The position numbers and the translations under genes are program-made. From an uncultured Pseudoflavonifractor sp. (lineage in GTDB: Bacteria; Bacillota; Clostridia; Oscillospirales; Oscillospiraceae), in NCBI GenBank assembly GCA_904419835.1, contig CAJFTA010000058.1, positions 1-14,758 on the forward strand: DNA of 14,758 nucleotides, in the 5' to 3' direction. This document shows positions 7,322 to 13,055 of the stretch, in pieces. How positions within the stretch are numbered: the stretch's first letter is position 1; every line of letters starts with the position of its first letter. The notes under the pieces were generated by a model. It was not told the origin of the DNA. It did no database searches and saw nothing but the letters and a program-made list of their open reading frames with translations.

Positions 7322-7351
7322 AAACCGCACCCGCCCGGCGGGCGGGTGCGG
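7322..7351 (-). terminator. GC hairpin, T-tailed copy, minus strand (outer copy of the duplicated pair)
   Basis: The perfect 13-bp inverted repeat 7325-7351 (CCGCACCCGCCCG paired with CGGGCGGGTGCGG) is followed on the minus strand by TTT. This resembles the original terminator of the minus-strand gene ending at 7615, now separated from it by the inserted element. A 25-bp part (7328-7352) recurs at 7573-7597 with one mismatch. Confidence 0.65.
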
Positions 7352-7352
7352 A
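7328..7352. repeat. Direct repeat, left copy, flanking hairpin element 1
   Basis: This 25-bp stretch matches 7573-7597 at 24 positions; the inner 22 bp are identical. The offset between copies is 245 bp, almost the same as the 246 bp seen at the second element. It has the appearance of a target duplication made of a palindromic terminator stem. Confidence 0.8.
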
Positions 7353-7572
7353 CAGACTGTCGAAAAAGGTGCGAAGCACCTTTTTCGAGGAAGGCTGCAT
7401 GGCGGGAGGGACTCGATTTTTGGCAAAATTGCCGCCCCTCCCGCCATGAGAAGTGTCATTTCCGAGGCGCATGTCCCCGGAAACGACAGATTTTAATTTC
7501 ATTCCTGGGGCTGCGGCCCCAGGAACTCTGCAAGGCTTCCTTCCCTGGGAGCTTTTTTTGACACGCCGACCC
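7353..7572 (+). repeat. Hairpin element copy 1 (unrecognised ~220-bp structured repeat)
   Basis: The interval between the PAP2 and 138-residue genes (7291-7614) holds no gene but this element. It begins CAGACTGTCGAAAAAG and ends TTTTTTTGACACGCCGA, forming imperfect terminal inverted repeats. In order it contains: hairpin A 7360-7388 (13 bp, loop GAA), hairpin B 7398-7448 (13-bp stem CATGGCGGGAGGG), conserved hairpin C 7454-7488 (TGTCATTTCCG with CGGAAACGACA, 13-nt loop), hairpin D 7502-7525 (TTCCTGGGGC, loop TGCG), and a terminator-like hairpin E 7535-7552 followed by seven Ts. The same layout recurs at 11440-11654. It could be a MITE-like mobile element, a structured RNA, or both. The orientation is opposite to the surrounding genes. 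Confidence 0.8.
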
Positions 7573-7597
7573 CATCCGCCCGGCGGGCGGGTGCGGA
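7573..7597. repeat. Direct repeat, right copy, flanking hairpin element 1
   Basis: Partner of 7328-7352. It is itself an inverted repeat able to form a GC hairpin, and lies about 18 bp past the stop of the 138-residue gene on the minus strand. It has no T-run after it on that strand, unlike the left copy. Confidence 0.8.
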
Positions 7598-7614
7598 GAG
7601 GGGGAGGGCCGGCG

Positions 7615-8031
7615 TCAGGGCAGGTCGGCGTCGATGAGGATGTTGTCCGTGCCGTGCTCCTCAAATTCGGCCATATAGCCGTCAATGCGGCGGTTGAGCT
7701 CCTCGTAGTTGGTCTCGTCGATGGGGGGATCGTCCATGTCCCGGCGGGCCAGGTCCTCGGCGAGAATCTCAAAAAACACGTTGTTTTCGTACTCCATAAT
7801 GGCCTCGTGTATGCCGCCGTCCACAAAGGCCCGAGAGGGCACCACCTCGCCCTGCCAGAGCTCGGCCAGGCTGGGCATCCCCTCCTCCGCCGCCTTGGAG
7901 AAGAGCAGGCTCTCCACCTCGTCATAGTCGGCAAAACGGTCGTCGCCCCGGGTGGAATTGAGGATCCAGTTCCCGATATAGACCATATCAAGCAGCCGGC
8001 GGTACTGCTTTTTTGTCAGTTCCAGCTTCAT
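7615..8031 (-). CDS. Hypothetical 138-residue acidic cytoplasmic protein
   Basis: I do not recognise this family. The product is soluble and acidic, without signal peptide or membrane segment. The N-terminus is basic and helical (MKLELTKKQYRRLLDMVYIGNWILN), followed by acidic helical stretches (DYDEVESLLFSKAAEEG, EYENNVFFEILAEDLARRDM, EELNRRIDGYMAEFEEHG). The ATG at 8031 follows GGAGG by 8 nt; the longer in-frame start at 8094 lies at the promoter and would not be transcribed with a leader. A strong TTGACT/TATAAT promoter drives it, divergent from murI. Codon use matches the neighbouring genes, so it looks like a resident chromosomal gene. Confidence 0.75.
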   Translation of the reverse strand: MKLELTKKQYRRLLDMVYIGNWILNSTRGDDRFADYDEVESLLFSKAAEEGMPSLAELWQGEVVPSRAFVDGGIHEAIMEYENNVFFEILAEDLARRDMDDPPIDETNYEELNRRIDGYMAEFEEHGTDNILIDADLP

Positions 8032-8094
8032 GCGCGAAACCTCCTCGCTGTCGTGACATGGCGGAGCATGGGCCGGGCCGCTCCGCTTGCACAT

Positions 8095-8123
8095 ATTATA
8101 TTAACAAGATAGGGAAAAGTCAA
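8095..8123 (-). promoter_or_regulatory. Strong promoter for the 138-residue protein gene
   Basis: On the minus strand TTGACT (8123-8118) and TATAAT (8100-8095) are separated by 17 bp. The leader of about 60 nt includes a GCGGAGC / GCTCCGC inverted repeat near 8061-8087, which could form a hairpin ahead of the ribosome site. Confidence 0.85.
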
Positions 8124-8158
8124 ACCTGGCGGGGAAAGAAATCCGGTGAAATTTCCCC

Positions 8159-8187
8159 TTGTGTTCCGCCGTGGTTTCGCATATATT
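8159..8187 (+). promoter_or_regulatory. Probable murI promoter
   Basis: TTGTGT (8159-8164) and TATATT (8182-8187) are spaced by 17 bp, in an otherwise GC-rich region. The predicted start near 8194 gives a leader of about 58 nt before the GTG start. It lies back to back with the minus-strand promoter at 8095-8123. Confidence 0.55.
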
Positions 8188-8251
8188 ATATAGGATAAGC
8201 GGCAGGCGGAGCAATTCCGCCCCGCAATTGTTTTGCCTGGAGGTTGTTGCT

Positions 8252-9067
8252 GTGGACCGTCGGCCAATCGGCGTGTTTGACTCGGGTATGGGCGGCCTGA
8301 CCGCCGTCCGGGAGCTGATCCATCTGATGCCGGAGGAGGACATCGTATACTTCGGCGACACCGGCCGGGTGCCCTACGGCAGCCGCTCCCGGGATACCAT
8401 TATCAAGTACGCCCGGCAGGACGTGGCCTTTCTCAAGACCTTTGACCTGAAGGCCGTTGTCATCGCCTGCGGCACCGTGTCCACCACCGCGCTGGAGGTG
8501 CTGGAGCAGGAGAACCCCATCCCGGTGCTGGGCGTGGTGCGCCCTGCGGTGGCCGAGGCCGCGGCCGCCACCCGCAGCGGGAAAATCGGTCTCATCGGCA
8601 CCCAGGCCACCATCCGCACCGGGGCCTATGAGAAGTACATCGCCAAGCTGCTGCCCGGCGCCCAGGTCACCGCCCGGGCCTGCCCCCTCTTTGTGCCCCT
8701 GGTGGAGAACGGCCGCTTCCGCCCCGGCGACAGGGTGGCCGAGATGGTGGCCGAGGAGTATCTCGCCCCCCTGAAGGAGGCCGGGGTGGACACACTGGTG
8801 CTGGGCTGCACCCACTACCCCCTCCTGTCCCAGGTCATCGGAAACTTTATGGGCCCCGGCGTGACGCTCATCAACACCGGCGCGGCCTGCGCCCGGCAGG
8901 TGGCCGCCATGCTGGCCAGGCGGGACGGCCTCAACAGCCCGGACCATGCGGGCGAGCGCCGCTACTTCGCCAGCGACAGCGCCGCCGACTTCGCCGCCCT
9001 GGCCTCCATCTTCCTGGGCCGGGACATCACCGGCGCGGTGGAGCAGGTGGACATTACAAAATATTGA
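8252..9067 (+). CDS. murI: Glutamate racemase
   Basis: Cytoplasmic cofactor-independent racemase making D-glutamate for peptidoglycan. The 271-residue length fits the family. Motifs: FDSGMGGLTAVREL (9-22, with D10 and S11), YFGDTGRVPYG (33-43), the first catalytic cysteine C73 in IACGTVST, and the second cysteine near 186 in LGCTHYPLL. The first-cysteine motif reads CGT where most MurI proteins have CNT. The start is GTG at 8252, 8 nt after TGGAGG; longer open frame upstream lacks a ribosome site and crosses the promoter. It stands alone between its own promoter and that of the next operon. Confidence 0.93.
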   Translation: MDRRPIGVFDSGMGGLTAVRELIHLMPEEDIVYFGDTGRVPYGSRSRDTIIKYARQDVAFLKTFDLKAVVIACGTVSTTALEVLEQENPIPVLGVVRPAVAEAAAATRSGKIGLIGTQATIRTGAYEKYIAKLLPGAQVTARACPLFVPLVENGRFRPGDRVAEMVAEEYLAPLKEAGVDTLVLGCTHYPLLSQVIGNFMGPGVTLINTGAACARQVAAMLARRDGLNSPDHAGERRYFASDSAADFAALASIFLGRDITGAVEQVDITKY

Positions 9068-9087
9068 GCGGAAACCGGCGGCAGTCC

Positions 9088-9116
9088 TTTACTTTTCCCC
9101 GGATTTGGGATATAAT
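9088..9116 (+). promoter_or_regulatory. Promoter of the DUF1934-argS operon
   Basis: TTTACT (9088-9093) and a perfect TATAAT (9111-9116) are separated by 17 bp. The leader to the ATG at 9152 is only about 30 nt, so there is no room for a T-box. Confidence 0.75.
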
Positions 9117-9151
9117 ACCTTGCATTTTGGTTCACATCAGAGGTCGAGAGA

Positions 9152-9595
9152 ATGGATAAGAGCGTCATTATTTCCATCAAGGGCAGGCAGTCCTACGAAA
9201 ACGTGGAGGACGAGACCATCGAGCTGGTCACCGAGGGCCTGCTGGCCAAGGAGGGCGAGGGGGCCTACACCCTCAGCTATCAGGAGAGCGAGCTCACCGG
9301 CCTGGAGGGCACCCTGACCACCTTCCAGATTGAGGACGGCCGCATCACCCTCATGCGCCACGGGGAGGTCAACTCCCAGATGGTGTTCGAGGAGGGCCGC
9401 CGCCACCTGTCCATGTACAACACCCCCTACGGGGCACTGGCCGTGGGCATCAAGACCCACCGCATGGACTGCCGCATGGATGACCACGGCGGCAGCATTG
9501 AGATCAACTACGCCATTGAGATTGAGCACGCTGTGGCGGGGCAGAACCTGTTCCAGATTCAGGTCCGGGAGAAGCCCCCTGTGCTGATGCAGTAA
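9152..9595 (+). CDS. DUF1934 family protein (YwiB-like)
   Basis: A 147-residue cytoplasmic protein of the DUF1934 family, typified by Bacillus YwiB; these proteins are expected to form a calycin-like beta barrel. Matching features are the N-terminal ISIKGRQSYENVEDETIELVTEG, the central YTLSYQESELTGLEGTLTTFQIED and RITLMRHGEVNSQMVFEEGRRHLSMYNTPYG cut by short turns, and the C-terminal INYAIEIEHAVAGQNLFQIQV. Its place directly before argS is the family's usual one in Firmicutes (known for ywiB-argS). The molecular function is not established. A ribosome site AGAGG precedes the ATG. Confidence 0.85.
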   Translation: MDKSVIISIKGRQSYENVEDETIELVTEGLLAKEGEGAYTLSYQESELTGLEGTLTTFQIEDGRITLMRHGEVNSQMVFEEGRRHLSMYNTPYGALAVGIKTHRMDCRMDDHGGSIEINYAIEIEHAVAGQNLFQIQVREKPPVLMQ

Positions 9596-9601
9596 GTTCA
9601 C

Positions 9602-9622
9602 GGGCGGCGGACGCCGCCCTTT
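9602..9622 (+). terminator. Short GC hairpin between the DUF1934 gene and argS
   Basis: GGGCGGC (9602-9608) pairs with GCCGCCC (9613-9619) and is followed by only TTT. The T-run is too short for full termination, so it may reduce read-through into argS or protect the mRNA end. Confidence 0.4.
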
Positions 9623-9648
9623 ACCAGATATTGATGAGGTGATTTGAG

Positions 9649-11397
9649 ATGTCCAACATGATCCAGTCCGCCAAGGACCAGGTGGCGTCCCTGACCCAGG
9701 CGGCCTATGAGAAGGCCGCCGCCGAGGGCCTCCTGCCCGCCGGCGCCCAGGTAAAGGCCACCATCGAGATTCCCAAGGACGTGTCCCACGGGGACTACGC
9801 CTCCTCCTTCGCCATGGCGGGGGCCAAGGCCCTCCACATGGCCCCCAGAGCCATCGCCCAGATTATCCTGGACCACCTGGAGCTGGAGGGGACCTATTTC
9901 CAGAGCGCCGAGATCGCCGGCCCCGGCTTCCTCAACTTCCGCCTGGGTAGCCGCTGGTACGGTGAGGTCATCGCGGACATCGAGCGGGAGGGCATGACCT
10001 ACGGCTCCGTGGACGAGGGTCACGGCGAGAAGGTCATGGTGGAGTTCGTCTCCGCCAACCCCACCGGCCCCATGCACATCGGCAACGCCCGGGGCGGCGT
10101 GCTGGGCGACAGCCTGGCCAGCGTGCTGGAGCGGGCCGGCTACGACGTGTGGCGTGAGTTCTACGTCAACGACGCCGGCAACCAGATCCACAAGTTCGCC
10201 GTGTCCATCGACGCCCGGTACCGCCAGCTCATCCTGGGTGAGGAGAACGTGCCCTTCCCCGAGGACTGCTATCAGGGCGACGACATCAAGGAGCTGGCCG
10301 CCGCTTTCCGCGCCGAGCACGGCGACAGCTGGGTAGACAAGAGCGAGGAGGAGCGCCAGGAGGCCATGGCCAACTTCGGCCTCAAGCGCAACATCCCCAA
10401 GATGCAGGAGGATCTGCGCCGGTACAAGATTGAGTACAACGAGTGGTTCCTGGAGTCCACCCTCCACAACAGCGGCTATGTGGCCGAGACCGTGGGCATG
10501 CTCAGCGACAAGGGCTGGACCTATGAGAAGGACGGCGCCCTGTGGCTCAACACCACCGAGCTGCTCAAGGAGAAGTATATGCGGGAGGGTAAGACCCGTG
10601 AGCAGGTGGACAAGCTGGACCTGAAGGACGACGTGCTCCGCCGTGCCAACGGGTTCTACACCTACTTCGCCGCCGACATCGCCTACCACCGCAACAAGCT
10701 GGAGAAGCGGGGCTTCCAGACCGCCATCAACATCTGGGGCGCCGATCACCACGGCCACGTGGCCCGTCTCCAGGCAGCCCTGGACGGCCTGGGCCTGGAC
10801 GGCTCCCACCGCCTGGTGGTGGTGCTCATGCAGCTGGTGAACCTGCTCCAGGACGGCAAGCCCGTCCGGATGAGCAAGCGCTCCGGCAAGGCCATCGCCC
10901 TGCGGGACCTGCTGGACGAGGTGAGCGTGGACGCCTGCCGCTACTTCTTCAACTCCCGTTCCTTCACCAGCCCCCTGGACTTCGACCTGGACCTGGCTGT
11001 CAAGGAGGACTCCGACAACCCGGTGTACTATGTCCAGTACGCCCACGCCCGTATCTGCTCCCTGGTGGCCCGCATGAAGGAGGAGGGGGCCGGCGTGTCC
11101 GCTGCCTCCGCCATTGACGCCTCTGTGTTCTCCACCCCTGAGGAGCTGGCCCTGGTCAAGACCCTGTCCCTCTTCCCCGAGGAGATCCGTCTGGCCAGCC
11201 GGGATTATGATCCCTCCCACATCAACCGCTACCTGCTCACCCTGGCCGGCGACTTCCACCGGTTCTACAACGCCTGCCGCATCAAGGGCGAGGAGGAGCA
11301 CGTGCTGGCCGCCCGGCTCAAGCTGGCGGATACCGTCCGCTCCGTGCTGGCCAACGGCATGGCCCTCATCGGCGTCACCGCCCCGGAGAAGATGTAA
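9649..11397 (+). CDS. argS: Arginyl-tRNA synthetase
   Basis: Class I aminoacyl-tRNA synthetase that charges tRNA-Arg in the cytoplasm. The 582-residue length is typical. An N-terminal Add-1 type domain (about 1-110) precedes the catalytic core with FVSANPTGPMHIGNARG (HIGN at 143-146) and the KMSKS-like RMSKRSG (407-413). The C-terminal DALR anticodon-binding domain holds YVQYAHARICSLVAR and ends HRFYNACRIKGEEEHVLAARLKLADTVRSVLANGMALIGV. The GAGGTG ribosome site lies 9 nt before the ATG. It forms an operon with the DUF1934 gene. No T-box is present. Downstream lies the second hairpin element and a terminator. Ile codons are ATC or ATT. Confidence 0.97.
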   Translation: MSNMIQSAKDQVASLTQAAYEKAAAEGLLPAGAQVKATIEIPKDVSHGDYASSFAMAGAKALHMAPRAIAQIILDHLELEGTYFQSAEIAGPGFLNFRLGSRWYGEVIADIEREGMTYGSVDEGHGEKVMVEFVSANPTGPMHIGNARGGVLGDSLASVLERAGYDVWREFYVNDAGNQIHKFAVSIDARYRQLILGEENVPFPEDCYQGDDIKELAAAFRAEHGDSWVDKSEEERQEAMANFGLKRNIPKMQEDLRRYKIEYNEWFLESTLHNSGYVAETVGMLSDKGWTYEKDGALWLNTTELLKEKYMREGKTREQVDKLDLKDDVLRRANGFYTYFAADIAYHRNKLEKRGFQTAINIWGADHHGHVARLQAALDGLGLDGSHRLVVVLMQLVNLLQDGKPVRMSKRSGKAIALRDLLDEVSVDACRYFFNSRSFTSPLDFDLDLAVKEDSDNPVYYVQYAHARICSLVARMKEEGAGVSAASAIDASVFSTPEELALVKTLSLFPEEIRLASRDYDPSHINRYLLTLAGDFHRFYNACRIKGEEEHVLAARLKLADTVRSVLANGMALIGVTAPEKM

Positions 11398-11408
11398 TCA
11401 CAGCTTAC

Positions 11409-11439
11409 AACAGTCCCCCGCTCATCCGAGCAGGGGACT
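11409..11439. repeat. Direct repeat, left copy, flanking hairpin element 2
   Basis: This 31-bp stretch matches 11655-11685 at 30 positions (one A/G change within the stem). It is itself a hairpin, AGTCCCC..GCTC paired with GAGC..GGGGACT, 12 bp past the argS stop, but it lacks the T-run of the right copy. Confidence 0.85.
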
Positions 11440-11654
11440 CAGGCTGTCGAAAAAGTGGCTTCCACCACTTTTTCGAGGGAGCTTCATGAAATTTTCCCCT
11501 CGATTTCTGAGGAAATTGTCGGGAAAAATTTCATGCAAAGTGTCATTTCCGTGGCGCATGTCCCCGGAAATGACGGATTTTCATTTCATTCCGTCATCTG
11601 CGGATGATGGAACTCTGCGAGGCTTCCCCTTCCGGGAGGTTTTTTGACGCGCTG
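11440..11654 (+). repeat. Hairpin element copy 2 (unrecognised ~215-bp structured repeat)
   Basis: Second copy of the element at 7353-7572, here in the same orientation as argS. It begins CAGGCTGTCGAAAAAG and ends TTTTTTGACGCGCTG. Hairpins in order: A 11447-11476 (TCGAAAAAGTGG stem), B 11485-11535 (CATGAAATTTTCCC stem with one bulged A), C 11541-11575 (GTCATTTCCG perfectly paired), D 11589-11612 (TTCCGTCATC, loop TGCG), E 11623-11639 followed by six Ts. Between the copies the arms of A, B and D differ yet stay paired, while C and the linker after it (GATTTT.ATTTCATTCC) are conserved. With its flanking repeats it fills the gap between argS and the next gene (11398-11691); no protein gene is visible. 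Confidence 0.8.
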
Positions 11655-11690
11655 AACAGTCCCCCGCTCATCCGAGCGGGGGACTGTTTT
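11655..11690. terminator. Terminator of argS (right direct repeat of element 2), bidirectional
   Basis: ACAGTCCCCCGCTC pairs with GAGCGGGGGACTGT around the loop ATCC and is followed by TTTT. An AA precedes it, so it can also end the minus-strand gene that stops at 11692. Bases 11655-11685 are the right partner of the direct repeat at 11409-11439. Confidence 0.9.
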
Positions 11691-11691
11691 G

Positions 11692-11967
11692 CTACTCGCA
11701 CTCCACCTGGGTGTAGGTCTCCGGGCCGCAGGAATCGCGGTCCTCCTCCGCCGGCGGGAAAAGGGCCAGGGACGCCCCGAAGAACAGCGCCGCCAGAATT
11801 GCCACAGCCTGCACCTTGTTCTCCTTCAGCAGATGGCCGTGCTCCTCCCACAGGGGGAGCTTGAGGTGTTCCCCCAGCTTCTCCGCGCCGTAGCAAATGA
11901 TCAGGGCAATGACCGCGCAGCACGCGAGCCGTACCGCCGTGTCCCGCCTGTTCTCCTTCTGCTCCAT
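11692..11967 (-). CDS. Small two-helix membrane protein of unknown function
   Basis: A 91-residue protein I cannot assign. Two hydrophobic segments are visible: about 11-28 (AVRLACCAVIALIICYGA) and about 53-71 (VQAVAILAALFFGASLALF). They are joined by a loop with charged residues (EKLGEHLKLPLWEEHGHLLKENK), and an acidic C-terminal tail contains two cysteines. The ATG at 11967 is chosen because AAGGAGG lies 8-9 nt upstream; in-frame starts at 12000 and 12045 have no ribosome site. A TATAAT on the minus strand at 12004-11999 would give a leader of about 25 nt. The gene is convergent with argS and divergent from the transketolase genes. Confidence 0.65.
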   Translation of the reverse strand: MEQKENRRDTAVRLACCAVIALIICYGAEKLGEHLKLPLWEEHGHLLKENKVQAVAILAALFFGASLALFPPAEEDRDSCGPETYTQVECE

Positions 11968-11998
11968 CGCCGCCGCCTCCTTCCGCGCCTGTACTGCC

Positions 11999-12004
11999 AT
12001 TATA
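11999..12004 (-). promoter_or_regulatory. -10 box for the small membrane protein gene
   Basis: TATAAT on the minus strand, about 32 bp before the ATG at 11967. No good -35 is seen at 17 bp; TTTCAC occurs at 20 bp. This is a weak assignment. Confidence 0.4.
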
Positions 12005-12050
12005 TGCGCGCCGGCGGCGTGCATGTGAAAAAGACCGGCGCACATTCTGT

Positions 12051-12079
12051 TTGACCGGTGCTCTGTGCCATGCTATAAT
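12051..12079 (+). promoter_or_regulatory. Strong promoter of the transketolase operon
   Basis: TTGACC (12051-12056) and an extended -10 TGCTATAAT (TATAAT 12074-12079) are separated by 17 bp. The predicted start is near 12086. Confidence 0.88.
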
Positions 12080-12102
12080 CTAAGCTGGTTAAATTGGCGT
12101 AT

Positions 12103-12122
12103 TGTGCCGGAACTCCGGCACA
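12103..12122 (+). promoter_or_regulatory. Stable hairpin at the start of the transketolase leader
   Basis: TGTGCCGG pairs perfectly with CCGGCACA around an AACT loop, about 17 nt into the predicted 117-nt leader. There is no T-run after it, so it is more likely a 5' mRNA stabiliser or a binding site than a terminator. Confidence 0.45.
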
Positions 12123-12202
12123 GTGTTACCTGTCCGCAGCTGGACTGTATTTTTACCTTCCCTGACATCGAAAAAAGGGAACATGAAGAAAGGAAGGATT
12201 CC

Positions 12203-13054
12203 ATGGAACCCAAAGAGATCCGGGAACTGGCGATTACCGCCACCAAGGGCCGGCTTTTGGGCCTGTCGGCCATCCACCGCGCCGCCTCCGGCCACACCGG
12301 CGGCTCCCTGTCCGTGATGGACATTCTCACCGTCCTCTACTTCCATGAGATGAAGGTGAACCCCGACCAGCCCAGGGACCCTGATCGGGACCGCCTGGTG
12401 ATGAGCAAGGGCCACTGCACCCCCGCCCTGTACGCGGCGCTGGCCCTGCGGGGATTCTTCCCTGTGGAGGACATGCAGCTCTTCCGCAGCATTGACGGCC
12501 ACTACTCCGGCCACCCCGACATGGTCCATGTGAAGGGCGTGGACATGTCCACCGGCTCTCTGGGCCAGGGCATCTCCGCCGCCGTGGGCATGGCTCTGGC
12601 GGGCAAGATTGATAAGAAGGACTACCGGGTCTACGCCATTCTGGGCGACGGCGAGCTGGACGAGGGCCAGGTGTGGGAGGCCGCCATGTCGGCCGACAAG
12701 TATCACCTGGACAACCTGTGCGCCGTGGTGGACTACAACAAGATGCAGATCGACGGCACCACCGACGACGTGATGCCCCTGGGCGATCTGGCCGCCAAGT
12801 GGACCGCCTTCGGCTGGAACGTCATCGAGGCGGACGGCCACGACTACGCCGCCCTGGCCGGCGCCTTTGACCAGGCCAGGACCGTGAAGGGCAGGCCCAC
12901 CGTGGTCCTGGCCCACACCATCAAGGGCAAGGGCGTGTCCTTCATGGAGGGCGTCTACACCTGGCACGGCAAGGCCCCCAACGACGAGCAGTACGCCCAG
13001 GCCAAGGGCGAGCTGGAAGCACATCTCAGGCAGCTGGAAGAGGAGGGGAAGTAA
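12203..13054 (+). CDS. Transketolase, N-terminal (thiamine diphosphate-binding) subunit
   Basis: This is one half of a two-subunit transketolase, which moves two-carbon ketol units in the pentose phosphate pathway. The 283-residue chain carries the diphosphate-binding half: ASGHTGGSLSVMDILTVLYF with the conserved His, SKGHCTPALYAALALRGFF, DMSTGSLGQGISAAVGMA and the ThDP/Mg motif GDGELDEGQVWEA (from 148) running to N179 in YNKMQIDG. It ends before the pyrimidine domain, which is encoded by the next gene one base downstream. The ATG at 12203 follows AAGGAAGGA; earlier in-frame codons lie in the leader. Split transketolases are common in Clostridia and archaea. Confidence 0.94.
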   Translation: MEPKEIRELAITATKGRLLGLSAIHRAASGHTGGSLSVMDILTVLYFHEMKVNPDQPRDPDRDRLVMSKGHCTPALYAALALRGFFPVEDMQLFRSIDGHYSGHPDMVHVKGVDMSTGSLGQGISAAVGMALAGKIDKKDYRVYAILGDGELDEGQVWEAAMSADKYHLDNLCAVVDYNKMQIDGTTDDVMPLGDLAAKWTAFGWNVIEADGHDYAALAGAFDQARTVKGRPTVVLAHTIKGKGVSFMEGVYTWHGKAPNDEQYAQAKGELEAHLRQLEEEGK

Positions 13055-13055
13055 G

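Noticed and set aside
7353..7572. Group IIC intron inserted after a terminator
   Set aside because: The target preference resembles that of group IIC introns, but the insert is only ~220 bp, has no recognisable domain V, ends in a T-run, and has flanking duplications, which group II introns do not make.
7325..7602. CRISPR-like repeat array
   Set aside because: Only two copies of the repeat are present at each locus, spaced 245-246 bp apart by an element shared between loci. No regular short spacers and no cas genes.
7453..8112. A 219-codon frame running through element 1 and opposite the 138-residue gene
   Set aside because: It depends on reading through the hairpins and antisense to a gene with its own strong promoter and ribosome site.
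9068..9151. T-box riboswitch ahead of the argS operon
   Set aside because: The leader after the TATAAT box is about 30 nt, too short, and no T-box sequence is visible.
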